The notes under the pieces are model-generated. The model was not told where the DNA came from, did no database searches, and saw nothing but the letters and a program-made list of their open reading frames with translations. A program made the position numbers and the translations under genes. A DNA stretch of 64,000 nt from Hofstenia miamia (lineage: Eukaryota; Xenacoelomorpha; Acoela). Positions 22,601-31,551 of this stretch are shown one piece after another. The first letter of the stretch is position 1; each line of letters begins with the position of its first letter. The DNA lies in contig SCFE01000009.1 in assembly GCA_004352715.1 (NCBI GenBank), positions 1,439,235 through 1,503,234 on the forward strand, in the 5' to 3' direction.

Positions 22601-24811
22601 TTATCTGTTTCATCCATATCATCAACTAAGCTTTTATATGATAGCAATGAATTAATGTCGGTGGATGAGGCACTGGAAGTACCACCATTATCATCATCCT
22701 CATCAAAACAGGGTGTCGGTACAAGCAGTAGTAGTTCATCTAGTGAAGGACCCATGTCACCGGAAATTCCTTCTAATCCCGTACTAATTTTCCATTTCTA
22801 TTTACCTAGAATTTATTTTATAATCAGTTACTAATTTCGATGCCAAAATTTTAATTATTAGTTTATGAAATGCCTTATTTTTTTCTAATTCTTGAGGCAG
22901 AACATTTCATAACTTTGTTACATTTTGTAATTCTTATTGTTGGTGTAATCGAATATTTTTGACATTCGAATGTAAGAGTGGAAACGAGTTTTAGCCCTGT
23001 TGTTGATTTTTAAATGCTATTTTTTCAGAATTTTGCGATTTGTCGTCAAAAACGTGAAATTATGAACAGAAAGCTCATTTCCTTAGATTTCATTATTTTG
23101 GTTATGTATTAATATATAATATATATTTCGTTGAAATGTTAAGCGTAATTATGAGCTTTAGTGCCACAAATGCAACATAAAATGTTTGTAATTTCTATAT
23201 AATTGTTCAAAACCAGATTATTATTTTCGCCTAAACATTACTAGCTGCAAGGCAGTTATGGGTATTCAGTAAAAGAACTGTATTCGATCCTACCCGACAC
23301 ACAATTTGAGCAACGAACCCTTGTCCGATCTGATCTGACCCGAAGAAAATTAAATACTCGATGTAAAAATCTGTATGAAATGCAAACATATACGAACAGG
23401 ATAACCATATAATACCACACAATTATTCGATGTAATAGCCCCTGAGCGTCCCCGACCAGAAGCAAATTCAAATTATTGTGACCTTCCTGATACCCGACGT
23501 CGCGTCGGGTACCCGATGCCCATCTAAATACATTTTTCAATTGTTCTAGTGCAGCCAATATGCTGTATATATTTTAAGTGGAGACAGTTTCTCTATTCTT
23601 GGGTTTACACCAGTGTATTGCATCAATCATTATCATTTTGCAGATTTACATTATTGCAATCATTGAGATATATAAATATAATTGCATTGTGTGTTTTTTG
23701 CATATATATGATGTTGTTTGATGAGGATTTTCATACTATAAATTATTCAACTTTATAGTAAACCTATTTGTTGTATATGCTATTGTATTGATTAATTTTG
23801 GCTGCCTGTTAAAATATAATGTCCAATATTTATTTCTAAAAATCCAGTCGAATTGTTAAATTGATACTGGTTGTTTCTGTACAAATGAACAAAATCAAAT
23901 GCACTTGAATAGCAGAGTGGTAAATATTTTGAGTAAGTTTTCTTCATAAACCTCCTTTCGGTTATCTTGTAGTTATTTCGTATTGACACCATTACTCAAT
24001 GTCACTGACTGTGAATTTCTCGAAACGCAGTCCTGCTCTTTTCATTATTTATATTTTTTTAAATACACTAATTGAGTTGAGGATATTGATGTGTTTAGTA
24101 TCTAGGCAGTAGGGTTCTACGGGACCAGGATTTTCTTGTTCCCAGTCCCATTTAGCTCCATTGGATTCCGTCCCATCCCATCCCAGTCCCATAAAATTTT
24201 CTGGCCCCATAGTCCCAAGCATAACTTCTCATTCGACCAAAATTATCAAAAAAACGTAAGTAATATTCCGAAATCCTTCATTTTTTGTTTCAGTCGCATT
24301 GAGTTTTTTGGTCCCATTGCACTAGTCGGTCACACAGAGCTCATTTATTCTCCATTGATTTTTTAGTTAGTCCTCCACAACTATTTTTTCAAATACTGTT
24401 TTCTACCACTTTATCTTTGCATGTAAATATGCGGTTCATCGCATCACAATGCAACGCACTTCACTTGAATTTTATTTCGATTCGATTGCAATGTCATCTG
24501 GTCATTTAAAAATGTTGATAAATTTTAACATTTTCCATATTTATTAAATATAAGGTTTTAGAATTGTCATTTTTTATACTTTTATCAATTAGGAAAATTA
24601 GTACTTGCCGCAGCAGTCTAATCAACCAACCTGGTTGCGTGAAGATGACGCTTTAATTTTGGAACACATTCAAGGGGCAATTAGCAAGGAAGAGTTAATA
24701 TCTCTTTTGCAGTCTAAGCACAATTTAGAAAGTATTCATTCTCGAATTCAGTTAGTCACCAATTTGGCGCTGCTTCAATCGAGTGAGTCTTCATCATCCT
24801 CGGACGATTGA
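9685..24811 (+). CDS. GON4L: GON4L homologue (GON-4-like transcriptional co-regulator), eight-exon model
   Basis: GON4L (Drosophila muscle wasted, zebrafish udu) is a nuclear co-regulator linked to YY1, Sin3 and histone deacetylase. Model: 9685-9720, 11341-11790, 12074-12352, 17872-17907 (microexon, inferred), 18965-19405, 20285-20575, 20882-22780, 24602-24811, about 1213 residues. All introns are GT-AG and phase 0. Landmarks in order: acidic N-terminal part with 'RLTRSRAKK'; 'DDADWQQWLAQLFQ', matching the human DDEDWKMWL block; 'QNLR' joined to 'AAYDLLEH'; 'VFTYPELLPHC'; 'LPDWMKILK'; two paired amphipathic helix (Sin3-PAH-like) regions near residues 760-810 and 840-880; a basic segment; a Ser-rich linker; and a C-terminal SANT/Myb-like domain ('TWLREDDALIL'). 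It is shorter than human GON4L (about 2240). The exon 7 donor (GTACTA) is the least certain boundary. Confidence 0.88.
11341..11790 (+). CDS. GON4L: GON4L exon 2
   Basis: Acceptor TGTTTAG at 11334-11340, donor GTAAGT at 11791. It encodes the family's N-terminal block with 'EKCGLTGVNVRNIIHHIV' (human: ENGLTPLHVKSILHEVL-like) and 'RLTRSRAKK', then acidic EYQPSSDD-type sequence and a short charged helix. Confidence 0.85.
12074..12352 (+). CDS. GON4L: GON4L exon 3
   Basis: Acceptor TCTTTAG at 12067-12073, donor GTATGA at 12353. Very acidic first half, then 'ASRTRLKCPLQDEDL' and 'VVDDADWQQWLAQLFQ', which align with the conserved human segment before the large acidic region. Below the length at which many ORF finders report. 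Confidence 0.85.
12678..12685 (+). repeat. 8-bp target site duplication, left copy
   Basis: ATTGAGAT abutting the hAT left end; partner at 14798-14805 (TTTGAGAT) differs at one base. Confidence 0.8.
12686..14797 (+). mobile_element. Complete but decayed hAT DNA transposon in GON4L intron
   Basis: The 5' end CAGGGTGACCACTT (12686-12699) and the 3' end (14784-14797, reverse complement CATGGTGACCACTT) match at 13 of 14 bases. The flanks are 8-bp near-identical duplications, ATTGAGAT (12678-12685) and TTTGAGAT (14798-14805). An 8-bp duplication plus CA..TG ends is the hAT hallmark. Just inside the 5' end the octamer GGTCACTA recurs about five times, like hAT subterminal transposase-binding repeats. 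The interior encodes a broken transposase-like protein. Total length is 2112 bp. It lies between GON4L exon 3 and the proposed microexon in the same orientation. Confidence 0.88.
13106..14570 (+). pseudogene. hAT-type transposase pseudogene (BED-finger / KIAA1586-like)
   Basis: Consecutive pieces in shifting frames resemble BED-finger hAT transposase-derived proteins. 13130-13300 holds a degraded zinc finger ('KYSWVLPVAEDDTKVRC', 'KLKHHTKKK'; the second Cys and last His are lost). 13490-13690 has 'SGRTRCRYIVNHAIGPY' and a worn 'ALHVDEAQ' where the family has an IDESTD-like acidic motif. 13870-14110 gives 'NCNVMRGKTSGFVGKIKEYC', 'CHIDNLI' and 'EKISNFIENKPR', the usual order of hAT RNase-H-like motifs. 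14110-14250 continues with 'LSTYEVLNEVISQW'. Several frameshifts and stops (13684, 13867, 14359) make it non-functional. Confidence 0.75.
14798..14805 (+). repeat. 8-bp target site duplication, right copy
   Basis: TTTGAGAT directly after the hAT right end. It merges into a (TA)n run that follows to about 14834. Confidence 0.8.
14803..14834. repeat. (TA)n microsatellite
   Basis: TA run adjoining the right hAT duplication and lying about 30 bp before a single N (14865). Confidence 0.9.
14866..16545. other. Compositionally distinct intron block after a single N
   Basis: The single undetermined base at 14865 marks a contig join. From there to about 16545 the sequence looks different from the surrounding intron, notably a purine-rich stretch at 15470-15780. 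It contains the RT-derived tandem array. It may be a true intron segment, a transposon, or a misplaced contig. Confidence 0.4.
15864..16395 (+). repeat. Tandem array of a partial reverse-transcriptase domain (~236-bp unit)
   Basis: Three head-to-tail units start with an AACATRTTC-like sequence at 15864, 16101 and 16336 (spacing 237 and 235); the third is truncated. Each reads from RT motif A ('LLDLSKAFNSMNF'-like) to motif B ('VPQGTVL', 'GVPQVTIL'), then an identical junction ('VNFG' and a stop) leads into the next unit. The middle unit keeps a 75-codon open frame (16087-16314). Only the palm segment between motifs A and B was multiplied; no YADD box follows. Confidence 0.7.
16546..17334. other. 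GON4L intron, no feature recognised
   Basis: AT-rich intron sequence without recognisable coding or transposon signatures. Confidence 0.5.
17335..17440. other. GC-rich island inside AT-rich intron
   Basis: About 100 bp of markedly GC-rich sequence with many CpGs. An AG acceptor-like site (ATTAAG) precedes it. One plus-strand frame (17351 onward, 'KPPKPIVTCCAQNHW') stays open to about 17488. I do not recognise the product. It could be an orphan exon, a transposon end or foreign sequence. Confidence 0.3.
17872..17907 (+). CDS. GON4L: Proposed GON4L microexon (36 nt)
   Basis: TTTTTACGCAG acceptor, then 36 nt encoding FLSDAYLEETNM, then a perfect GTAAGT donor. Length and phase 0 keep the frame between exon 3 ('WLAQLFQ') and the next exon ('DDSILGS'), and the acidic residues suit this region of the protein. 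An alternative acceptor 10 nt downstream (TTTCTTTCAG) would give 26 nt and break the frame, so a choice between the two would switch the protein on or off. Inference only: no homologue was aligned to these residues. Confidence 0.5.
17908..18541. other. GON4L intron, no feature recognised
   Basis: AT-rich intron sequence between the microexon and an ORF-like island at 18542. Nothing recognised. Confidence 0.5.
18542..18650 (+). other. ORF-like island with splice-like borders and a terminal stop
   Basis: An AG at 18540-18541 precedes a frame 'FRRLVMNGIDFMKGLLLEH' that runs to 'EKRPA' and a TAG, directly followed by GTAGGT (donor-like). If spliced into GON4L in phase 0 it would truncate the protein, as a poison exon does. 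The family is not recognised and chance is quite possible. Confidence 0.22.
18965..19405 (+). CDS. GON4L: GON4L exon 5
   Basis: Acceptor ATTTTAG at 18958-18964, donor GTATAC at 19406. Encodes 'DPDFDFLAHLESLEEVEDEV' (human: DPEYNFLEDLDE-like) and the helical 'REILRQQFQMHLQLLLQSYF' block that matches the human QQMQQHVQLLTQ region. Ends in 'IQNLR', which joins 'AAYDLLEH' of the next exon as human PCNLM joins GAMQLIED. Confidence 0.9.
19546..19672. repeat. Dispersed repeat ending in (TA)n, copy 1
   Basis: About 100 bp from TACGAATTTCAAACATTC to 'GTAAGGACTATAATTGACC' followed by (TA)n. Near-identical copies lie at about 60113-60229 and 61955-62066, so this is a transposon end or MITE family whose copies terminate at TA repeats. 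Confidence 0.7.
19797..20060. other. GC-richer intron island, unidentified
   Basis: GC content rises clearly here compared with its flanks. No long frame, TIR or complete tRNA-type promoter is evident. It may be a short interspersed element. Confidence 0.3.
20285..20575 (+). CDS. GON4L: GON4L exon 6
   Basis: Acceptor GTTTAG at 20279-20284 (an alternative AG lies five bases upstream but shifts the frame), donor GTAATT at 20576. Encodes 'AAYDLLEHD', 'VFTYPELLPHC' (human VFMYPELLPVC) and 'FCDAEDCIIALA' (human FTKAEDNLLALG), the most conserved part of the family. Confidence 0.92.
20882..22780 (+). CDS. GON4L: GON4L exon 7 (large exon with PAH-like domains)
   Basis: Acceptor TTTTTAG at 20875-20881; in frame 'TAKSIFYRYRYLLCVK' and 'LPDWMKILKRNI' match the human ALKFYKKTKQ/LPFWLKAS block. 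Two paired amphipathic helix-like segments follow ('DKYNEFVHVVKMIES' with 'SEPDLLRDFCYI'; 'PRLYERFICQLAG' with 'NQLLLDEFTLFF'), the Sin3-type fold. Then a basic KR-rich helix and a Ser/Thr-rich linker. The frame stays open to a stop at 22832; the donor GTACTA at 22781 is chosen because it joins in phase to the C-terminal exon. Confidence 0.9.
23225..23530. mobile_element. hAT-type terminal region with CCCGA/CGGGT motifs
   Basis: Within the last GON4L intron: repeated ACCCGA, GACCCGA and GTCGGGTACCCGA motifs, including a palindrome around CCCGACGTCGCGTCGGG. Tandem CGGGT motifs are common near the ends of some hAT elements, and related motifs occur at 54150-54245 and 59945-60005. No transposase is present. 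Confidence 0.35.
24105..24340. repeat. GTCCCA/GGGAC-rich repeat
   Basis: Starts AGGGTTCTACGGGACC and carries a series of GTCCCA or ATCCCA motifs to about 24215, with another GGTCCCATTG near 24311. It looks like a non-autonomous transposon terminus, again in the last GON4L intron. Confidence 0.4.
24602..24811 (+). CDS. GON4L: GON4L exon 8 (C-terminal SANT/Myb-like domain)
   Basis: Acceptor AAAATTAG at 24594-24601; no ATG, so it must be spliced. Encodes 'TWLREDDALILEHIQG', 'SKEELISLLQ' and 'HSRIQLVTNLALL', matching the tryptophan-poor SANT-like domain at the human C-terminus, then a Ser-Asp tail and TGA. Phase 0 with exon 7. Confidence 0.85.
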   Translation, partial: YLPQQSNQPTWLREDDALILEHIQGAISKEELISLLQSKHNLESIHSRIQLVTNLALLQSSESSSSSDD

Positions 24812-25129
24812 TTTAATATTTGTATCATTTGTTATAGATTTGTAGAATAATTTTAATTTTGTTTTAAAAATGAATGCACAAAAATGATTCGCTTGTTGAA
24901 ATTTTAGTGTAATTGCTTATTCATGTTGTCTTTAATAGTTTTTGTATTCGCTATTCTTATCTACGGCAAAATTCTTGTTGAAATATCGGCCAAAGTTCAA
25001 CAAACACATCTTGCCATATCAAAAATTTCCTTTTCTAATTATACTTTAAACGAGTCGATAAATAGTTAACTTCCAGTCTAGTTAAGTCCACGGTTTTTGA
25101 GTGCTCGCAATTTTGAGAACTTGAATGCG

Positions 25130-25135
25130 AATAAA
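25130..25135 (+). terminator. Candidate polyadenylation signal for GON4L
   Basis: AATAAA about 320 nt after the GON4L stop. Closer non-canonical variants exist, so this is only a candidate. Confidence 0.35.
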
Positions 25136-26640
25136 GTCGCAAGCCTTTATAGAAAAAACTCAGAAGAGAAATCATTAAAATTCTGACTATACTCGAAAAT
25201 CTGGGTTACGTATACGACTAACTGGCGGGTCATTAAGGGTAGGCGCAAATCACTAATATTAGATAAAAATATTAATTGCTTGGAAAAAAATTTGTTAAGC
25301 ATTACCAAAAGATTCATTAAGTAATCATAGCTTTATATATTTTCAAAAACCCTGCAAATTCAATTTTATGCCTAAAAATTATTACTTAAAATTTTAACCT
25401 CCTCTAGTGCATTCAAAATGTGATAACGTAAAATTTTGATATATATTATAATGGGAAATTCTTAGTTGGCTATTTTCACAAATTAATCTTTTACTAAATT
25501 AAAGATAGATTAGTAATTCGAAAATAAATTCCTAAAACAATGCACATAAAAATAATGTACATTACAAAGTCTGCAAACTACAATACAGTAAAAATATATA
25601 TTATAAATGTGAGTGCTTGTGTATGTATGTGCTAAATGTGAATTTGGAATGCTCGAAAAATGTTACTATGCTCTAGAATTAGCTGTTTTTGATAAAAATC
25701 TCAATGTCTTCAAAGTTTTTTTATGGTTAGGTTCTGATCGCTATTCATATTCTAATTTATTCTAGAGATCGTTTGCTCAATGATGGAATGTGTTGAACGA
25801 TTTTTCATGATATAAATTTGTGAGAACGACTGTTTTCTTTTAAATAATAATTAAGAAATATTAGTGATGAAAATTTTGCTCTGCATCTAAATAAAATGCT
25901 GAGAGTTTGTACTTGAATTTAGTAAAAGGGAACCAAAATATTTATTTATTTCAATAGTCTGATAAATTATCATGTTTTGAAAAATTTAAAATGTTTAAAG
26001 CCAAGTTGAAAGATGACGTCGCTTAGACGTAGATTGTAATAACAAAAGTGAACAATAGTTTAAATGGGATAGGCAACAAGTATTAACTGTTTGATATTCA
26101 GATGAGAAATTCCTTAAATGACGAAGATATCTTACTCCAGTAACCATTTTCCTAATTTTAAATTAATCGAAATTTGGGTCCTTTTTCAACACTTAAATAT
26201 TTAAGGCAATTAGTTTGATTATTTTGGTTTTGATTTTAAGCTCAATGTTTTGTTAGATTTTTAACACAATTAGGTGAAAAAATGAACTCCGTTTTATCAA
26301 CATTTATTTTTGTTCATTTAAGTTGAAATTTTTCCCCAGGTTGCAGATTTGTTGATGTTAGTAAACATGTATCTTCGGGGTATTGGTAAATTTCAGAATT
26401 ATTAACTTCTTAAAATATTGACAAAAAAGCAAATGAAATCGGTCCTAGAACTGTTTCCTGTGGTACCTCTTTTAGGTTTACATATTCTGATTTTTTCCAT
26501 TCAAAGCTACACGCTGTTTTAAGTCTCATGAGAATTTCATGACTAAAAATGAATGAATGTTATCAAAACCGTAATGTAGCAATTTTCGCTTTAGTATTTC
26601 AAAATTCCTGCTATTAAATGCGTTTTAATAATGGTAATAA
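25136..26640. other. Intergenic AT-rich region
   Basis: No gene, RNA or transposon signature recognised. Confidence 0.5.
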
Positions 26641-26679
26641 TAATAATTAAGCTTAGAATACAGTAAACTACACTACAAA

Positions 26680-27840
26680 CTACAAAACTAAAAAATAATA
26701 ACATGAGAAATATCGATCTGGGAATATGGTCTTTGATGAGAATAATTTCGGTGAATTGTTTTTTCTTAATTTTAATGTAGCGGATTCAATTCTTTTGCTA
26801 ATGAATTGTTTTAGTGAATGTTTTTGAGAGTATTCAATGTGTTGATGTAATGCTTTATCTTTTGCTTTATTGATGTTAAAAATATTTAATTTTTTAGTAA
26901 TAAGTTTATATTTAAACGCTTTCTTGTATATGTTGTTGAGCATAGATAAAGATGTTTCTGATTCACCTGCATATACTTGTATGCCGTAAATTATAATAGA
27001 ATTAACTAGGGAATTAAATAAAATTTCAGTTTCATCTTGATTTAAAAATCTTTTTACTTTTAATATTATATAGAAATTTCTCATTGATCATTTATAAACT
27101 TGAGCAATGTTTTTTAAATGAAAGCTTATTTATGGTAAATCCAAGATATTTCATTGTTGTTACTGAGGAATAGCAATCAATTTTAGATATATTATCAACA
27201 AATTTTCTCTTCAATGACATAATCATTTCCAGTGACTTTCTATAATTAATTTCAAATTTGTTTTCTTCATAACAAGATTTGATCTAATCATTAATTAAAT
27301 ATGTTAAGTCTAAATTTTCAAGAGTTGGAAGACAAATCAGTGTATCATCAGCATACCATTTGTAATATTTAAAGAGTCACAATTTAAAAAATCAATACAC
27401 GGAGCCTTGAGGAACACCCTTGTTGATCTTTTCCATATCCGAAAGTCTGTTATTATATTTAACCATTTGTTGTCTATTCCCAATAAAACTATCAAGCCAA
27501 TTAATGATGTACGGATTTAAATGTGTTATATTGTTAAATTTTTCAAATAAAATGTAGTAGTTTAGATTGTCAAAGGCTTTCTTGGTATCAAGGCTGATTA
27601 ATCTTACATAATCATAATGTTCATTTTTGTATGACAGAATTCTATTTTGCAATTCAATAACAGCATTTGTTGTTGTTCCATTTGTTCGGAATCCATGCTG
27701 ATTTATATTTAAATGATTATTGTATATATCTTTGATGTGAAAATTAAATAAAAGTTTTCAAAAGTTCTTGGCAATTTTGAAGTGATGCTAATTGGTCTTA
27801 AATTATGTAGTTTTGCGTTGCTTAAATCAATTAGAGCTAG
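26680..27840 (-). pseudogene. LINE reverse transcriptase remnant (family 1)
   Basis: Minus strand, from high to low coordinate: 'LRPISI'-like motif near 27800, 'FRTNGTTTNAVIELQN' near 27690, motif A 'DTKKAFDNLNYY' (27570-27590), motif B 'GVPQGSV' (27400), catalytic 'YADDTLICLPTL' (27330-27355) and a thumb/C-terminal piece (26680-27084, 'IIIYGIQVYAGES'). A small deletion with stops removes the residues between motif B and YADD. These are the ordered RT motifs of non-LTR retrotransposons. Not functional. Confidence 0.8.
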
Positions 27841-27844
27841 ACTT

Positions 27845-27936
27845 ATTTTTAGTTTATTTTATTTTATTTTTTCGGTAATGGATAATATAACATCACATGT
27901 GCTGTAGCCAGGGCGAAATCCAAATTGATTTTTTCA
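27845..27936 (-). pseudogene. LINE RT fragment with GFRPGYST motif
   Basis: Minus-strand frame around 27870-27935 gives 'FGFRPGYSTCDVILSITEK', the RT block before motif A found in CR1/Jockey-type LINEs. It is directly abutted by the 3' tail of another copy at 27937, so one element inserted beside or into the other. Confidence 0.65.
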
Positions 27937-28390
27937 TAATAAGAGAAAATAAGATATTCTTTATTCAGATAAATATTAACAACTAGAAACTGGTAACTTA
28001 TCTGAATAGTGTAATCAAATATACAAACATACAAATTCATAAAATAGAATAAAACAATATACACAATAAATCTACCAGGTTAAGGATACTGTAAGGATTT
28101 CAAGAACGAAATATTGGATTATCATTATTGCAGAATTTGTATCCCAACAATGCTTTGCCCGAGATATACTTTCGCTTAAGGAAAATTTTAATATGCTTCT
28201 TTAAAACTTGCCGTTTTTCAATGTTATTTGTCTCTTTAGGTAGTTTATGTATCATCGGCATATTGAATTAAATTACAATCAGTTATTGTATGCATTTCGT
28301 TTACATATATACTGAAAAGAAAGGGACCTAAGATTGTCCCCTGATGGACGCCATTGCTAACAGGTAGCTTATTTAATCCTGATAAACTCT
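27937..28390 (-). mobile_element. CR1/L2-like LINE copy, internally deleted
   Basis: Minus strand: 'GTILGPFLFSIYVNEMH' and 'LIQYADDT' (28250-28370) are followed almost at once by the C-terminal sequence around 28120-28240, related to the copy at 35533-36087. The thumb and most of the C-terminal region are lost. The 3' end (27937-27985) has an AATAAA (reverse strand) and a CTTAT-type tail, as at 29699 and 35363. Confidence 0.7.
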
Positions 28391-29159
28391 TTATTCATTC
28401 ATGCTTAAATGACAAAGATATGTTTAGATATGAAATTTATAAAAACTATGAAACGAAATTAGTAATCAAAAGCAATAGTGTTCCCAGACATGCATTTTAA
28501 GAAGCACCTAATATGTTTTGGTGGTTAAGAGGTTATGCTTAACGACTTCTTGAAGACGTTAATATTTTTTGATAATTTAATTTCTGCATTTTATTTATTC
28601 AATTTCCTTGCTGTTTTTAGTACAAAGGAATCTTGTTTCTATTTTGAGCTGCTTTATACTGCTACAATGCATTACTGATTTCGAGAACTATATTTTACGA
28701 TATGGTCCTTATATTTTAGTAAACCTTTTAGTTTATTTGCGCGTTGGTACATTGTAATTAAACACATAAATTTGATGATATGTATAGGAGTTAGTAACCT
28801 CTATATTGATAAACATCTAGTTATTTTAATAAACACACTAGACTAAAAGAGATATATTACGATCAAATTGATCATTGTTAATTTACAAAAAATTTCCTCT
28901 AAATATGCATATCAATTATAAGATGATATTGTTATGCAATTAAACGTTGACTAGCGGTAATTTATGCTGATATATGGAATCATCTTTGGTATTAAGACTT
29001 CGTTGCATTGATCTTATGAATATACGTTCAATTACTTTTAAATTTTTAGGGATGGTCGATCTTAAAATTTTGATGTGATAATTTTTGTACATTTTTGTAG
29101 GTGTTGTGATGTTGTTGACTTAGTTGTTCACCGATGTTAAATAGCGTCCATATAGCCCT
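28391..29159. other. Unassigned AT-rich region
   Basis: No recognisable gene or transposon, followed by a (TA)n run at about 29160-29178. Confidence 0.4.
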
Positions 29160-29491
29160 GTTATATATATATATATATGCAGACGCCAATTATTCTTTCA
29201 TTTTTGAATATATTTAAAGAATTCAAAATTGTACACGCATAGAAAAATGGACTAATAATAAAAAATTTATAAGAAATAACAAAAATAATTTTCATAGCGC
29301 CTCTGAATATAATTTTTTTCACTATTATGGGGACCATGAATACATAAACTATAACAGCGTCTTTAAATATTTTTCTGGAAGAAAAGCATGCGTCGTTGAA
29401 TACAAAAGTATTATTTACCAGCATTTTAACAAATATAGATAACATGTCATAAAAGATATGAGTAACAAGTTAATGCAAATAGTGCATAATT

Positions 29492-29589
29492 GATATTCCA
29501 GGTTGCTGATAGCACTATGCGACAAGATGTATTAACTCGTTTTACTAATCTGGATATATAACACATCATAACTCAAGAAAGGAATAGCA
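29492..29589 (-). repeat. 98-bp exact duplicate of a LINE C-terminal segment, ending at an N
   Basis: Identical to 32494-32591 and stops exactly at the single N at 29590. Minus-strand reading gives the LINE piece 'SHSAISATWNI'. The coincidence with the N suggests a repeat-driven contig end rather than a real second copy. Confidence 0.7.
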
Positions 29590-29696
29590 NGCTATCAACT
29601 TTATATTCATTTTGGAAAAGTTTTATTGACATTCTTAAGCAGTAAAAATAACAATTTTTCGGATTCCTTTATAGTAAAGTTTGAACTACAAAATGT

Positions 29697-29740
29697 AATA
29701 AGATAAGATAAGATATTCTTTATTCAGATAAATCACAAAT
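29697..29740 (-). repeat. LINE 3' tail (CTTAT)n with AATAAA
   Basis: On the minus strand: TTATCTGAATAAAGAATATC then repeated TTATC. It is the same 3' terminus as at 27937 and 35363. With the endonuclease (30441-30593) and ORF1 esterase (31552-31722) remnants upstream on the same strand, it may close one decayed element. Confidence 0.65.
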
Positions 29741-30289
29741 GTCTATAAATAATAGGCTCGAAAGCACTTTAAGCAGTTGGACAATTGAAGGGGAAGAAAC
29801 AACTTGCGCTCACAATTGCGTTTATACTAGTAAATCATTAAAACTAATTATAATCACTTTTTAGTTATTTTACATATTGTGTACATATTTATTTTTAAGA
29901 TATATTTTCGCTATTTAAAACAATTAAATAATATTGATAAAAAAAATTCATGAAATACGCATTCCAAAAACTAATATATAAAAATCATAAAATTTACACA
30001 AATTTGGAAACCTTTGCGGACAGTTGTCGTGAAAGATTACTTTCATTAATCATTTTAGTGAGATTATTTAAACAAACATTTGCCATAACACAGAAAGTTA
30101 AAGAATTACATGGTTTGCAGAAAAAATCGTCATCGTTATCTCTGTCAGGTATAAGTAAATGAATGCATCATTTTTTACTCTGCTTGCGAAATTCAATATT
30201 GGTATTTGCATTGTGTTTAAGAACACATACTATCCAAAACACAAAACACTTTTCTAGGACACGCTCTGAAGGTCTAGTTAGTCCTCCTC
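29741..30289. other. Unassigned region between LINE remnants
   Basis: AT-rich; probably decayed LINE sequence, but no motif could be read. Confidence 0.35.
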
Positions 30290-30610
30290 TGTAACAAATT
30301 CGTTAAGGTGACCTTAGCTGGAACAGTAGGAGATATTAATCAACTGATGAACGTTTTTTCCTATTTTTTGGAGAATGCATATTTCAAACCATATGCTTTC
30401 AAAATTTCTCATTAATTGTAAATTAGGACGATTTCTGGGCTTAAATTGTTTTCCAATTTGACAACATTACTCCACTTCTTTTAGATTTGTTGGCAAGACT
30501 TAGGTCCCTGTCACAGCGAAATAGTTCATAGCCATCAAGTCTCCAAATGTTGTCTGAATCTATATCAGTTAGCCAGGTCTCAGAGAGCCCAAAAATTGAG
30601 TTTTTTTCCA
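30290..30610 (-). pseudogene. LINE apurinic-like endonuclease domain remnant
   Basis: Minus-strand frame 30593-30441 reads 'FGLSETWLTDIDSDNIW', 'LDGYELFRCDRD' and 'RSGVM', the SETWL...GY...RxDR signature of the LINE APE endonuclease that nicks the target. After a stop it continues in another frame with 'FESIWFEI' to about 30310. No active protein can be made. Confidence 0.75.
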
Positions 30611-31191
30611 ATTTAAAATACTAGCTCATTGGACGAAGATAGTTTATTAGTGAGATTTTGCATTTTATGATGAATATATTTAATTGGGGCAACAGATGCA
30701 CACATCATACCACAAAAATGATCGTACTTACAAATCTTACTATAGGAAGCCTTCTCTGAAATTTGGTTTGTCTTTAAAATGGATTAGCCCCTCCCCCGTT
30801 TTCTGATAATCCGGAAAGTTAGAGTAGACGTATTAGGTCCAGGTGAGGCTCAACACTTGATTTGGTTTAAAGAAAACAATTTGTGCACCTAATATACTGG
30901 AATATACAACGAACACCTAAAATAATATAATGAATAATTAATTAAATAGGCAGCATTTTATGAAATGTTAAACTACATGGACTTTTACCTTTAGCATATA
31001 CTGGAAAAGTTGAATTTTGGGAAATATTATTTAACAATAAAAAGATAAAAAATAAAATTGTATATCGATTAGGTTTAGAATCAGTGCTAACAATTAATGC
31101 TTGCAAAAAACTGGGTATTACTAACACAATGGTTGTCATAAATGTTGGAAGCTCAAAGAATACGTACCATGATTAAAAAAGTTTGTAAATG
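30611..31191. other. Unassigned region
   Basis: AT-rich, no confident feature. Short open frames on both strands look spurious. Confidence 0.35.
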
Positions 31192-31317
31192 TTCAATAAG
31201 TTCCGAATGCGGTTGGTTTCTGCGGGTAATACAGTCGGTACTAATGAAACGATGTTGGCGGAGCTTTTGAACAGCGGCGAAATTCGCGTGTTACGAGATT
31301 TCAGTGACAGGAATTAA
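31192..31317 (+). other. Orphan open fragment of unknown family
   Basis: A GC-richer patch with a plus-strand frame of 41 codons ('RLVSAGNTVGTNETMLAELL', 'GEIRV') ending in TAA. The residues look protein-like, but I cannot place them and there is no proper start. Probably a fragment of a mobile-element protein. Confidence 0.3.
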
Positions 31318-31551
31318 AGCGATTGTATGCGGCACTTGCAATTTGTGTTAGGGGTGCTCGAGTGATAAAGGGATCGCGAGAAGCACCGACAATTTTTTTA
31401 GAGTTATTGCATACATTGCATAAAAATTTGAACATGAATTCCGTCATGAGCAAAAATTCGAATTAATTGAATTGCCTAAATAGATATGGTTAAAGTTGTC
31501 AAAACAGTATAATAAAAAAGTTTAGCATTTTGTTTGATTAAAAAGTTTAAC

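Noticed and set aside
22781-22834. Extension of the big GON4L exon to the stop at 22832 as the natural C-terminus
   Set aside because: The tail after 22780 is AT-rich and hydrophobic, unlike the Ser-rich linker, whereas splicing to 24602 restores the conserved SANT-like domain; a short isoform by intron retention stays possible.
23256-23558. 100-codon minus-strand ORF in the last GON4L intron
   Set aside because: It lies within the CGGGT-rich transposon end, shows no protein family features and overlaps other chance frames.
31200-31300. Hammerhead-type ribozyme (CTAATGAAAC ... CGAAAT)
   Set aside because: The core does not match CUGANGA and GAAA with paired stems I and III.
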